A stretch of 64,000 nt of DNA. Source: Apostichopus japonicus. Taxonomy: Eukaryota > Echinodermata > Holothuroidea > Aspidochirotida > Stichopodidae. Positions 22,795 through 61,220 of the stretch are shown piece by piece (position 1 is the first letter of the stretch; each line of letters begins with the position of its first letter). The notes beneath the pieces were generated by a model. It made no database searches, had not been told where the DNA came from, and saw only the letters and a program-made list of their open reading frames with translations. The DNA lies in NCBI RefSeq assembly GCF_037975245.1, contig NC_092563.1, positions 20,919,594-20,983,593 of the forward strand. Reading direction: 5' to 3'. The position numbers were made by a program, and so were the translations under genes.

Positions 22795-23096
22795 GCACCT
22801 AGTGAAAGATGAAGAATATGCAATGTGTTTTTCAATGGTTAAACTTATATTATTATTATTATCATTATTGTTGTAACGACTTCCCCAATAATTCTAACCA
22901 ATATGGAAGGGTAATAACACGGAAAATGATTTTTATGTTATTGGCAGGTGATGTAATAACTGATGGATGCCTATATGATATGCACATTAACATGTGGAAC
23001 GCGCGCGGAGCGCGCGAAAAAATTTTGGTTATATTTTTCGGGCAAGTCGTTACAGCCCCCCAAATGAAATGAGGCTCCTACGCCTATGTTAATATA

Positions 23097-23744
23097 TGAA
23101 CACAAAATATTAATCAATGTCTTTAAACCCCATTTTACGTTCTTCGTAAGTTCAAACCGTTCCCTCTTATGAATAGTTACTTTAGATTTTAAATGATGCT
23201 TCGCTGTATGTTTGTAAATGCTCCATGAAGGTGGTGAACTATCTCCGCACATGAAAACTTCCCGTACATAACGCACGTGCAGATAGCGAACCATTTTACA
23301 CAGTTTTAATTCGCATTGAGATCGGTTATTGATTAAAATCTAACTAAGCGACAGTTAATTTTCGGAAGCGGAACCTAGCCACTTCCCAACGTAACTATAC
23401 ATCCAAACCTGTAGTTTTATTTGGCACTGAATCTCGACAATTGCGAAATACTTCAACAACTGAAGCAAATCTATATGATTCAGTGATTTCGTTTGTATCA
23501 ATAGCAACGCTGTATGTACAAAGAGTACACCTGTTTGCACACCATGTATGTAGCGAAAGTATGCAGTGAAGCGACACACTGAAGGCAATAGACGTTTGTA
23601 CGTGAGTAGTTTTGTTTCGATTTTACGGATGCCCATAAGCTAATTTCCAATAGCCAACAGCCTCCAATTCTTATGAGGCGTAACGTACATGTTATCAAAT
23701 AGGCTGGTTGGTGGGAGATTATAAAACAAGTTTACAACAACAAT
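23097..23744. other. Non-coding stretch
   Basis: No gene, RNA or repeat was recognised. Confidence 0.35.
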
Positions 23745-24225
23745 AATAGGCTTCTTGAACTTTACGTGTCACAATTACATACTTCATATGATATTGGCCC
23801 TAGATTCCCTTCTTGAGATATTGTGTTTACAAGGTTTGCAAAAGTTGACCACAAGTGATCCCAAATGACATTTGACCTCCACAAAAAACAATAAGCTTCT
23901 TGTACTTAACGTTCTACAAGTACAAACTAAATATGAGATTGGTCCAAGATTCCTTTCTTGAGATATCGTGTTTACAAGGTTTATAGAATTTGACCCCTGG
24001 TGACCCCAAGTGACATTTGACCTAAAACAAACAATAAACTTTTTCTATTCCATGCGTTACTCCTACACACCAAATATGAGATTGTTCCAAGATCTCCTTT
24101 TTGAGATATCTTGTTTACAAAGTCTTCACAATTTGGCCCCTGGTGACCCCAAATGACCTTTGACGTCCCCAGAAACTAGATGCTTCTTCTACTCAATGCT
24201 GTACTCCTACACTCCAAATATGAGC
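23745..24225. repeat. ~144-bp degenerate tandem repeat, about 3.3 copies
   Basis: The marker ATATGAGATTGG (or variant) recurs at 23786, 23931, 24074 and 24218. Each unit includes TTGAGATAT(C/T)GTGTTTAC, GACCCCTGGTGACCCCAA and TGACATTTGACCTCC. A related sequence is present at about 56810-57010, so it is a dispersed family. Confidence 0.8.
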
Positions 24226-24230
24226 TGGGT

Positions 24231-24411
24231 ACCGTGATGACAATAGCATGAGTACCATTGAGTACAACAGTATGAGTACCATTGAGTACAACAGTATGAG
24301 TACTGTGACTACAACAGCATGAGTACCGTGAGTACAACAGCATGAGAACCGTTACTACAACAGCACGAGTACTTTGAGGACAACAGCATGAGTACCTTGA
24401 CAACAACAGTA
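24231..24411. repeat. 24-bp minisatellite, about 7 copies
   Basis: The unit is AGCATGAGTACC followed by ATTGAGTACAAC, with substitutions between copies. It directly follows the 144-bp array. Confidence 0.88.
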
Positions 24412-26671
24412 TTGAGTGCAAGTTGGAATTCCCCATTGGTACGAGTACCAGTACACGGAAGTGTGTGAATAAGTACTTTGTTTTGCACTAGTATGCATGC
24501 AAACTTGCAACATATCCCAAATATGTACAAATCCATAAGGATGGGTATGAGAACAGTCAACCTTGCTAGAGTATGGGTGTATGTGTATAAACTCACTATT
24601 AGTTAGTTGTACAGTGTGAAATTACAGGGGGAGGGGGGGGGGGGGAGGATGGCATTGAAGAGTTGCTTTCTGGGCAAATGTTGAAAGGTCGTCCAACCAA
24701 ATTGCTGTTCAGACAATTAAAATTAGCGAGGAAAACTTGCATCATTACAACTTACAATAGTTGTTGGCTAACTTGGTTAGTATTTAATTACAGGCCATTT
24801 GTACTTTAATCACTTGCTCTATACAGAACAGTGTACCTATAGGACCACTGGAACAATAAAAGACAAAAGAAAATGCACAAAGATCCAGACAATAGAGATG
24901 AATGAAAACAAAAGTTTATTTCACACCCATGTGCCAAATAAACAAAAGGAGCATGCCAAGGGCAGAAGAAAAAAATAATAATAATAATAATAACCACTTT
25001 GTAGACAATAATTTACAATTTCATCAGAATTATAGTTATGAAAAATTTACATTTGTAACAAAGTTACAGTCAATCTAATGCATGTTAAAAAAATCTAAAT
25101 CACTTGTTTGTTTTGTACTTTTTTTTGTGTTTTTTTTGGTTGTTTTTTTTTCGTTTCATGTTTTTTTCGTTTTTGTCAAATATCTAGATCAGCCCAACAT
25201 AAATATGAACATATGTCAAAAATTTTTGTTTTAACTACACAAAAAATGAAAAATAAAAAGAGAAGTCAAGAGGTACGTTCACGATGGTCATCATCTTTTT
25301 TCGTATTTTCTTTGTTTTAATCACTTCATAGCTGTAAGTTTTCCTTGAATCAGTCTATATGATACTCTTACACCAACTGAAGAACAAAATTTTGATTAAA
25401 AAAAAAAAATTAAAGAAAAAAAAAATGACATGCTCAATTGCAGATACCTATACATATATAACTCCCAAGGGCAGCTTGAAGAGAAAATTCAGTTGTGACG
25501 ATGACCGTGACCAATCTTGTATGCTTCTGATGATAAACAAATATATATATATACCATCTGGTTGCATTTCAAAATCCATTTTTTTATTTTCAATGGGGTG
25601 AGGTTTTCCTCATTACTCACAACTGGTACCTTCAAAAATGTTTTCAAAATATGTCTTCTCTATGGTTTAGATAGTCTAATGACATCAGAATTACAAAAGT
25701 ACTAAAAGGTTTGTTCTCCAACCATCCCCCTTGCCCCTGCCCCCCACCCACCTCATCATCAATCACCCATCCTCATTTCCCCCTTCTTCATACTCTTTGC
25801 CAGAACATTTTAACTTTTCCATGTTTTTGCCTTTCACCAAAACTAACAAACAAATTTCACAATCCATCATCACACTGTTATTCAGTGTTTCCGGGTTTTT
25901 AGTGTTCGTTATTCAATTTTTCAATTATTCAATTCAATTATTCAGTGTTAAATTGAAGGGAGGGGGGCGGGCAATGATTGGGGAGGGGGAATGGAAGGGA
26001 AGGGGGTCATGGATGCATCTTTTAACATCATTAGGCTTTCTTTACATCAACAACAAAGTTCAAAACAAACTTCCAGCTTCTTCTCTCTTTCACATGAATT
26101 CAAATCAAACACCTCGAAGCTACACCATTATTTACTCCAATTATGACACAAACAAAAGGTACATTGTTTTTAACATCAGATATTCTTCTAATAAACGTAA
26201 TAGATCATTGTAATGCAACCAGCATGATAAAAAATTTGTTTTTCTTTATTTCCTTCTTCTTTCTTTAAAAACAAAACCAAAAAAAATACAGAAAGAAAAA
26301 ATGAGAGAAAAAAGAAAGAAACCTAACCACCACATACAACTAGGAACTTTGTGCTTAACATGCTGTTTAAAATGAGAAGTGTTGGGTTTTTTCCCCCCTC
26401 AACTTGTCACTACTCAACTACACCTCTTGTAACAGAATATACAAAAAAAAAAAAACACATATTCAAGAATTTTTTTTTTTTACAAAAGAAAAACTTTTAA
26501 CAATAGAAATTTCTTTTGTGTTGATACCTCAGAGTTTAACATCTATTACAAATACATTCAAATTTCCTTACACTCAAGTAAAACAGTCATGCCATTATCA
26601 GAAAAACAATACTACATGAGTTTTTCAATAAACAATAAACAATACTTCATATGAAATCTTCTCTCTTTATC

Positions 26672-26684
26672 TGACCTTTGACCT
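26672..26684 (-). promoter_or_regulatory. Perfect DR1 nuclear-receptor-like motif
   Basis: TGACCTTTGACCT reads AGGTCAAAGGTCA on the minus strand. This is the consensus DR1 bound by HNF4, COUP-TF or RXR heterodimers. Assigned by motif only. Confidence 0.3.
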
Positions 26685-29600
26685 TATTTTCTGCCATGCG
26701 ATACGTAGCTACACATAATTTGAAACTCTGCCAGCGAACCCTTTCAGCTTTCTTTTTCCTTTGACTTTTGAGGTTACCCCATGGTCTTAGACAATATTTC
26801 CCCCCGGGTTAAAATACAGGCAGAATGATGAACTCTTAGTGTACAAACAGACACACATACACACAGATAGACACATACTGATAATATGTGTTGACATGAC
26901 ACAGTTGCTTTGAGAACTCAATACCTGACTACTCTCATACATTATATTTCATATTAATCGACAACCAACCCACTATTGACCAAAATATCGTACCATTTGC
27001 TTATCCATCCAAACAAGTAGAAAACATTTCTTTTTTAATTACTCATTCAATCCATTTACCAATCCTTAAACATTTAAAAAAAAAACAATTAAAAAAAAAA
27101 CAGTTGATTTGTGGATAAGAAACCGTTATGTCATTTTTAACTACAAGCAGACATTCATGGTCATATCAAGTCCATGAAAATGACTGAACCCTTTAGGAAT
27201 TCATTGTTACCCCATCGAATACCAATCAGCAGCAACGTGCATTGGATGTCTGTGAGGAGGAGGGGAGGGGGGGGGGAAGGGCAATTACAAATCACACCAA
27301 CTGTCTTTGGAACAGGCATGAATCTTTATGGATGACCTGTAGGCTGAACAAACATTTTCTGAATGAGGAATGTGGTGGTGGGGTGATCCCCAAAGAAATC
27401 TTTCAAAGTTCTGATGTCAAATTGTACGTGCATTCTGAGGCATATTTCCACCACAAATTAAGTTTAAAAGAATGCTAAATAAATACTTTTGATATATTTG
27501 AAATTACCAGACTGAGCACAATCACCCCACCCCCCCAGACTGATCACGGTGTTTCCCCCACTCTCCCTTTGAACATCCCACTGCCAATTAGGGCCGACTG
27601 ATTCCATGACTGACCGTAAGACAACACCCAAAGTGTAAACTGCATTCTAATCAGACATAAACCGAACCAGTATTGCTTTGATGCCCTCTTTAACGTTCGT
27701 AACTTTTATTTCCAGAACTCATAAAGCAAAACATCTGACGGAAAATCAACTGTATCCAATCAATTTCAGCCACAACGGTGATCAATTGTTTAGCCGTGTT
27801 TTGGTTGTTCAAACCTAAACTACATAAGTAATGGGTAACACCATTTAAAGGCAATACAATCTCGTTAAAATACAACGATTAACTTATAATGCAAGTGAGA
27901 CATCTGTATCATTCTTCATCAAAATTCTTTTCAAGCTGTTATGACGATTCGAACATTTTGCCTTCCAACATCAAAAATTCTGTCTCTTGTAAAAGACGCT
28001 CAAGTCACCCGGTTCTAATCACTCGCAAACAGTTTGGAACTAAGATCAATCGATTCTATATATTTTTCACAAAAATAAACAAAGACTAACAACTACCAGA
28101 TGAAAAATATATTTGACATATATAGTTGACCATTGCATCCAAGTGTGATATGGAGTTGTCCTGGACATTATGTAACAGAAGAACAACAACAATTATTTAA
28201 TCGGTAAGGTCACAGACAGGTCCTGGCAGATTGGGTCAAATTTTCACCAGGAATGACAGGAAACTCCGTCAAAATAGAGTGGTCAAACGCAACGAGTATA
28301 TCGCGCATCACCGCCGTCTTTTACACTGATATGTAGTCCACGGTTGAGATCCTATCAAATTTGACATTTTAGAAAGAGGTATGACAACAACCTCGTATGA
28401 CAATGATCTTGTGGACATATGAATACAGCTAGTTATTGGCATATTACAACTACACGAACATCATATGAACTATGGGACAGAACCTTTGGAAACTATTGTA
28501 CATGATAAAACTTTGTAATCTGTATGACAAAAATAATCATAAATTTTCACTTCTTGTCTAACAGATATTTCATATTTTGTGGTCAAGACAGCACGCAGAG
28601 CAATGTTTTTGTGTCATATAAAAGTTATTGGAAAGGTGTTACCACTCAGGAAATGAATATCTTGTATCCATCCAAACTTTATCAAATTGGTTTTCATGAG
28701 ATGGGATTGCTGACATAGTTTCATGACCCTCTATCCAGTCACATATTCCCCTCTAAAGACAGTAAAATTACATCATAAACTACAAATATGATAAAGCCAG
28801 ATGACATATTTAATTTTATAATATTATCGGTATCATTTTCAAAACACCATTCATGCAAGGTTCAAATTAAATTGGATCTGAGAATCAAACTACGTTTGAG
28901 GAAAAGTTTTCCACTAGATCGAACGACCAACAAAAGTCAAGAGATATGGTAAATAAATATTTGTTATTTTAAAGGAGCATACTGAATTCCAACACTGTCG
29001 TCGATGTATATGTGATACATTTACGTTTTCCCATAATTACTTGCAGTAATCCATCCATCAAATGTCATATAACAGATAAATCTGTCAAAAAGCAGGCAGC
29101 ACCAGGCTAAACTGGATTTTCAAAAATACTAAAGCTAAAAAAAAAGATAAAAAAATAAAGAAGGTAACAAAAACAAGAACCTCTCAAATTAAAAAACTAA
29201 GTTGTTTTCAACCCAGCACCAGATCGACCTGATCGACTAGTCGATCGTTTTTTTCTGATGAATGAACTTTCACAGACCAGCGAAAAAGTCATGTCGATAA
29301 CTGGCCGGTGGAACAAACAAGACTACAGATCGAACAATGAAGCACGACCATTAAACTAAATGGGCACGGACTAGAACCTTTCACGAAAAACACCGAGCTA
29401 CCAGCGGCGGTGTTACAATCTAAACAGCACCGACTAAACTAAAGTTAAAAGGTGGTCATCTATATAGTTTTTATTTCCTGTTTATGATCAGAAAAATACA
29501 AAAAGAAATATCAAACAGCAATGGAGGAAATTTTGAGACTATTCTTCACTTTGGACTTTGCAATGATTTGCTGCGACATGCTGTGATAACACCATGTTGA

Positions 29601-32600
29601 AACTGCACCATGCAGCATTAAACGACACCATGAAGAAAATACACTACATTGTAACTATTGCATGTGGAAACAACAACATGCAAACCAAGCTATCCCAAGG
29701 TGTTTACTCATTTTGTTTTGTTTTTTAATCATAATGGGATACCAAAAGCTTTTGACATACATTAACATTACTGCAACAATTACTTTGTTCTTTTATCTCT
29801 CTGGTTTCTACAAGAGTAAGAAAACCATTTTCCCCTGGTATTCATGTTACAAAGCTTGCCAGATACAAAATCATTCTTCCGTTTTGTCATTTTTTAATCT
29901 GTTGTTTAAACTCAGTATGCTCCTTTAAAGTAATGGAGAAAAACATTAAACTGTGATGGCAACAGTCGCTGAGACATAAAACCAAAAATAAGTTTTAGCT
30001 GTTGATCTAGCCATCTAGGATGACATTAAAAAAAAAAAAAACTATCCATGAAGCATTTAATGTAATAGTCTAACATTAACTTTCACTTTCCACACCGTTT
30101 GAGCAAACTTGTCTTTATAAAACATGCTCAAGCAACTAATATTATACATATTCTTTTAAGTGTACATCTGGCCAGTTGGACCATTTTACCAGTTCTAATA
30201 CCACTCTATACTGTTCCCTCACATCATGCTTTGAAGCACTTGTACTGACAGTACAGACAGTTCCTAACTTTAACGATATTCGTACTGCCCGGACTGTCAA
30301 TACGGGTGCTTTGAAGCACCACATGAAAGTACAGTTTACATAAAGAAAAGATTGTCACAGCTGGGTGGCTTATATTAACTTTGTAATGAATATGCATGAA
30401 TATACAATATATGCAAATACACCCACATAAAACCAGTCTTGAATAAACACTACTAAATCGACTATGCCGAGTGCCTGTCCAATGAATATGCAGTTCTTCC
30501 ATCATCTATATTCATATTGAAACACAAAATATTGTTTGTGTATACCCATAAACCAAACGAAAAATAAGGAATAAAGCTATGCTCCTGACTACAAGAAAAT
30601 GAATTTCACTGAAGAGAAATAAGAAAAAAAACAAGAAGATAACTGCAAGGAGCAGTTATCTGTAGTAGCACACAAAATGAAAAAAAGGCAAAATCTAATG
30701 AATACAAGGCAAAGTGTCCGCTGGCCAATAAGGTGTTTGCTATGACTACTGTTTGTTTTCTATCATCATCACAAGTAAAAATTTCAGAGTCTACACGTTT
30801 CTCCATCAATATCTTCTTCATTGGAAAAAGCCACCAAACCCCTACCATCCCTACTGCCCCCCTCTTGCCCTTCCCCTCCACAACCAGGTGAGAAAAGATT
30901 TATGAAGACATTATCATAAATCTAACAAAATATGTTAAAAGCTCTTGCTAATACCATTTTTCAACTTCTAACAATTATCTTTCAAAGTTTTCCTAAGTCA
31001 AACTCTTGTCAATAATTTTCTTGTTTCATATTTTTCATTCAATTATCAAGTTTCTGAGATTCCAAAACATTTTTTAAAGACTTGTATATGGATTACCACC
31101 CTTCTTCACTCTACGGTATTAAAGTGAAAATGAGCACTTTTATGTTTGTTGTTGCTCTATACGTTTGCCAAAGTAAGTTAATGTTTGACTTTATGGATTG
31201 TCACTGGAGTGAAGCAAAAAGAGTTGGCTTTGGGAAGAGGATGAAAGTCAATGTGTCTTACTGCTAACAGTTTCCAAGACAAGTCTTTATAGCATTGGCA
31301 ATCCTGTTTTTCCCTATTCTTTGTAAACAATTACCAGTCTAGCAATCACGATGTGATTTGTATGTGCTCGACAGGGGGTGTCCTCTTAAAATAGTCAACT
31401 TTTCCTTGAGTTTGGGTCATAAAAGTCACTAGTAGTCCATGGTCTCATTTTGGAGGCAATAGGCAGCAGTCCAGGTCAGAAGGAAGGTGAAATATTTCTG
31501 ATAAAGAGAGGTAACTTAAGTAATGAAAGCGGAACAAAAAAATACGAGCATTGCATTCTTCAATGGGTTATTGGTACGTAAAATACTGTCACATATTTTA
31601 TATTTCGTGTATTACCTGACACTACATTGACAGAAGTTTGTAACAACTTTTTCGTGGAAAGCAGAAGAGGGTACAGACCTACCGTTCGGTGGCCCGCTAC
31701 CCTTCTCTCACCAACCTCCCCATTCTTTTAGTTCTCTCTAGTTTTCAAAAATTCCTTCAACTTCTCACCCTACAAAGTCAAGCAGAACACCAACTTGGTA
31801 TTATTTGTTTCTTGTTTATATCCAGAAATGCATGACTAGGGCTGTCTATGAAAAAGGTTTGCAAGGTTCTTTTTGGTCCTTGTACATGTGCAACAATATG
31901 TGAAGTTAAAGGAAGGCTACTGGGTACCACCACCTCATCCTGGGAGGGGGTGGGGTGTGGGGGAGGACAGGACAGGGAAATTGTGAGTTTTTGACAGACA
32001 AGAATTGTCAGGAAATGGAACAAATTTTTATGTTCCCTTTTTGGACAGAAATAGTACTGTTATTTGAATGAATTTAAGTAGTTTAATTCAAGAACTCTGG
32101 CTTTCCTTACGCTAAAATAGTTTGCAACTTCTTTCAAATGGACATTTTCTTTCGGGTCTTTTTTGTTTTTTGGGGATTGCACTTGCACTGCTATTGACAC
32201 CAATGTGACATTTGTTCAGTTTTTAACTGTTGCTATGCAGTGCCTTTCATTTTGTGTGTGGTGTGTATGTGTGTATGCATACATATTAATGTAGGAATTA
32301 GTCTCTGTATCTCCTTCATTCATCCTCAAAACCCAAAAGCAGTAACCACAAATGCTATTTTTTCCCAAAGACTAAGGTCTACCACAAACCATTACAGTAA
32401 TTTACCAACAAGTCATTTTAAAGTCATTTAAAGTTTTACATCAATTGCTGGACCAACATTTTGCAGTTAAAACAACTGCCTATTCTTATTCACATTCACT
32501 TTGTAGTTTAGCAACAAACAAAGAAAAACTTGCAAGATAAAATTCTGTTCACTGTGAAAGATACCTTGATCATCTTTTTAATTTTGGCCTATAACATTTA

Positions 32601-35264
32601 AAACCAAACAGAAGGACAAGAAGATGTAGAAAGAATTGAGTACAAACAGAAGGTATTAAGATTAAACTATGAGTTTGGTATTCCAACTCAGCTCATGCAC
32701 AGTCACTGATGTAAGTCAGTGATGCACAGTCATGCACAGTCACTGATGTAAGGAGGTCTCGTCATGTCATCAAGGTCGTCGAGTAGAGTTGATGCCATCA
32801 TCCATCATCAGAGGTTTTCCTAAGTCGAGTCTGCAATTTTTATTCATTGTATCATCTATAACAGGTAAATACTTGGTACTTAAATCAAGTCATTTCTTTC
32901 TGGATTATGGATATCTCTAGTCACGCCTTGCTAACAGAATGGCACTTACAAAGGACTTGATACGTTGGTTTTATTCATACTATGAAGAATCATTCCCACT
33001 GGGCGGAGGGGGGGGGGGAAGGGTGGAGTCCTTAAACTTTTGACAAGAAATGTGACGGCACTATTGAACCCCATCTACCGATATATAAACACCGACTCAA
33101 CAGTACTCCTTCATTTGTTAACGATGATATTTCATTGACTTCCAGACTTCCACATTGGCAACTAAATCTGTTTGTCCCTCCAGACAAACTCCAGTAAAGT
33201 TATTGTAGTTAATAGTTCTTAACTTCACTGCTAATGGTGCTTGCTTCATTGTGCACAAAAACAATGTGAAGTGTGTTCGTCCCATCCCAGTCATCTATTT
33301 ATCAGTCTCTCAGAGGGTTACTAGGATACCTTTGGTTAAAAAATGAGTATTAACTGGCAAGAAAGCGACTTATGTCACATCAGATGTGCTCCATCTGGGC
33401 AAACAAAAAAACAAACCAATCTCTCAAAATTAGGGTGAGAGAACACAGCACGACTTGAATGCTGGATTCTGATTTTTCAAACCTAATAGAAACCTGGGAG
33501 TGTCTACGTCTATTCGGATTATTTATTCTCTCCCATCTTCAAGGCATAATCCTTACATATTACATTAATGTTACACAGATGCCGATTACTATAACCTACA
33601 ACCACCAGACATCAAGGGATTAAATCCTGACTCGGTTTTATCAAATGTTTACACCCTTTTCCTGCAATAGTTTTTTTCTATTGAGGGGAGGAGGTGGGGT
33701 GGCAGGGGTGTGGTGGTGTTGCTTTTGAGAAACAGTTTTGTGGAAAAAATTAATTTTTTGATTTCAATAATGGACCTCTGAGACTGACAAAGTAATATCT
33801 AAGGGAAAAAAAGTGATACTATTATGCAAACTGCACTCATAATTCGTTTTCCGTAATGGTCTTCCACAAAACCGATGTCGCAACCCATTTGCATACAAAT
33901 ATCCTCCCAATCACAAGCTGTTTATTCATTGCATGACCATGATATATGTTTTCTGACTCTTTCATTGGTCTCTGATATTTTCTCTTTCTGACGACAAAGC
34001 ATGACAACACTCTCAAGACTGGGTTGATACAGGATTTTTTCAACATTTTGAATTTGCAGTCATTGTTGTGAGCAAGCCAATGTAAACCACTCACCTTCCC
34101 CCCCCCCCTTCCCCACCAAGGAATTAAAAAATTAACAAAAAATAAACATGGTAATGGAGATGTTAAGAGTAAATTAGACTGTTCCAATTCACACACAATG
34201 AGAGGTATGTCCAAGATGTGGGGTAATTGCATCTGCTATGTGAATACACCTACAAGAATCATGTACAAAATCTAAAAACTTTGCGTCTAATATCACTCTC
34301 AAACATTTTGAGTTGGTTTTCATTATTCAAATGAGCTAAAAAGAAAAAAGAAAAAAAAAATAAGAAATTGAGGAGGAAGAAAGGGGAGTGGGTGAGAAAA
34401 AAAGAAGTCGTAAAACGATGACAATGAAATATTAGGTATATAAACTCTCAGACCACGAACTACGTTTTCCTTTTCACAAGATAAATACCTAAATCCAATC
34501 TTTGATATGATTTAAAGAAACTATTAAACTGTTTTTACGCCATCACAAAATTTGTTTTTTTTTTCCTTTTCTGTTTGTTTTTAATTTTTAAATTTTTCTA
34601 TGATTTGGTCAATTTTTTTATTACATAATTCTTCAGACCGTTATCACAAAACTGCAGTTATTTTGGAAGTGAACATTTTGATGTTGGCTGCATAGGGACA
34701 GATGTAAGTTAGAGGGCGGTATTTTGTACCCATCGACAAGCTGAGGTTTAAAGTTGCAGTGTCTAACAGCAGTAGCAGCAAGAGAGAGGATGGTTCTTGT
34801 GGATAACAACAGATCTACTTCACAAATGAGTTCATAGCTCTAACGGTTGGCCCTCTCCAGGTAAAATCACAAGCCTTGTACGAAAACAGAGACTTTTCTT
34901 TTATAAAAAGAATAATTTTCACAAATCTGCTCAAAGTTACACTGTACAGATATATAATCTACAGTCACTACAATTGTTGAAAGCTGTTGTGATTATTGCA
35001 AACAGCCACAGTTCTAGGAGTCACATCTCCCCAGCCCCCCCTCCCCCTCCCTCCTCCCGCACCCCTTCATAATCAAGTTCCCTTGTGAACAAATAGACAT
35101 GGTACTTCCCCCGTCCCGACCCAAGAGCTCCGGACTTCTTTTGACTGCCAAACTCTCTCCAGAGAAATGTGAAGCAATACAGACGACAGGATTTCAGGAT
35201 GGTGTCCGATATTTCGTTCTTCACAGTGATCGATATTTATGTATAATCTTGTTCCAGGTTTTTT

Positions 35265-35270
35265 TTTATT
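35265..35270 (-). terminator. Candidate G alpha s polyadenylation signal
   Basis: TTTATT on the plus strand reads AATAAA on the minus strand, about 310 bases after the G alpha s stop codon. This would give a short 3' UTR. A-rich sequence around it makes chance occurrence likely, and another AATAAA lies at about 34617-34622. Confidence 0.25.
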
Positions 35271-35576
35271 CTTTTAAGTTTTCAATTTTCGGGGATAAAG
35301 CAGTCTGGTAGTCACCTTTTCCAATAGATGACGACGATATGCACATCTTGGCACAGAGGTCAAAAGGTCGCAATCCTCTATGACAGTTGAGCTACATACA
35401 AGCAGTACTCAAGGCAGATTTCCAAAACTATCAACTAACAAACCTGTCCCCAAAGCCTAAAAACAACCACAAGAGGAGGAGGTCCTTGTCTTCTGCCTCC
35501 GACCGACAGGGGGGTGGTATGGGGGGTGGGGAGCTCTTGTTAAAAACTTGACGACACATGCAACTTGGGTCAAAGG

Positions 35577-60153
<24,577 letters not shown>

Positions 60154-61157
60154 CTGTGAAAGAGAAAGAGAAGATAAAAGAAGTTAATGACGGTAATGTT
60201 ATACAGTATTATAAAAATAAATATACACAATTTGCAAAATTTGCAAAAAAGCTCTAAAAATACCCAAGACTGACAGGTTTGGGTGTACTTTTTGTGAAGC
60301 GCCAGAGCTAAACTGTTACCAGTGTTTGTAGGTAACGTAGGTACTGTAGATAGGATGGAGACAGGTAAAGAGAAAAGTGCAGCAAATCTATTTATATCTA
60401 TAGATATCTTTAACATTACAACAATTACTGGTAGTTAAAACATATTGTATTTCAACCGCAGCTTTCAACCATAGCTTTCAACAAGCAGAACCTCAATACT
60501 GCAAAATCCCCAGGTTCCAACATGAGAGTTCAATTCTGGGCTTTTCTTTTCTTTTTTGGCGTGGATGGGGTCAAACCTTTGAAGTAATTTGTACTATCTA
60601 CTATTCTAACATGCTGCAGTTCTCATTCATTATAAGCAATGCAACTGTATACGTGATGTCTTACACAACTATGAAACCTCTCTGCTGGAGAGTTAAAGCA
60701 AGATCGTCACAATTTGGTTATGGTATCGGATAAAAAGTACATTTTTGAATGAATCGCTTTAGCCTTTGGGTAGCCGTTTCAAAGGTTAACAAATTTTTGT
60801 TCTTCATAAAATACTGACGACAATCGTCTTCGGTTCTATTTTAAAAATGGCTGCAACACATGTTTGCACAGATCTGTGTATGTATTATTTTGCCCATATT
60901 GCATAGATATTTTACTATTCATTATTAATTATTCCCTGCATGCATTTATAGAAAGAACATGTATACATAATGCCCATAAAACACACAAAGTTCATTGCTC
61001 TTGGCTCACCAGACAAGGATCAGAAGTGCAACATTTAAAATTATCATTTTAACAGCCCGGGATAACTCAGTGTTCAAGTTTTGACATAGCAGTTCTGAAG
61101 GCTCTTACAATACTATGATTGCTGTGTACAGAAATCTTTGCACTTGTATACATGTAT

Positions 61158-61220
61158 AGCAGTTTGACCATTTTGCATAGCATTTTGACCATTTTGCATA
61201 GCAATTTGACCATTTTGCAA
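61158..61220. repeat. 21-bp tandem repeat, 3 copies
   Basis: AGCATTTTGACCATTTTGCAT occurs three times head to tail, with one or two substitutions per copy. Confidence 0.95.

Larger units (their letters stand above)
22046..23088. mobile_element. Non-autonomous DNA transposon with 8-bp duplication, containing a nested element
   Basis: The 14-bp terminal inverted repeats are exact: CATAGGCGTAGGAG at 22046 and its inverse ending at 23088. TTAATATA flanks both sides (22038-22045 and 23089-23096). Inside are four to five copies of an ~85-bp repeat (GGTGAAAATTCGGGCAATATG ... CACCTACTGAAAGA), the last interrupted by the element at 22401-22794. The 8-bp duplication suggests hAT; the CATAGG terminus is less canonical. 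Confidence 0.9.
24600..35576. other. Non-coding region downstream of G alpha s
   Basis: No exon-like sequence was recognised in 11 kb. The proximal end must contain the G alpha s 3' UTR; the rest could be a long 3' UTR or intergenic. It contains G and C tracts (24626, 27266, 33007, 34099), A/T homopolymers, a perfect DR1 motif (26672-26684), and a short duplication of CATGCACAGTCACTGATGTA near 32695-32750. No tandem array or transposon with clear ends was seen, unlike the flanking regions. Confidence 0.4.

Noticed and set aside
15600-23100. Search for a transposase in the element cluster
   Set aside because: No frame with hAT DDE or zinc-finger BED features was seen; all elements here appear non-autonomous.
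30306-30321. 16-bp palindrome GGTGCTTTGAAGCACC
   Set aside because: Short palindromes of this size occur by chance in 64 kb. A related TGCTTTGAAGCAC nearby at 30227 is noted, but no further structure was seen.
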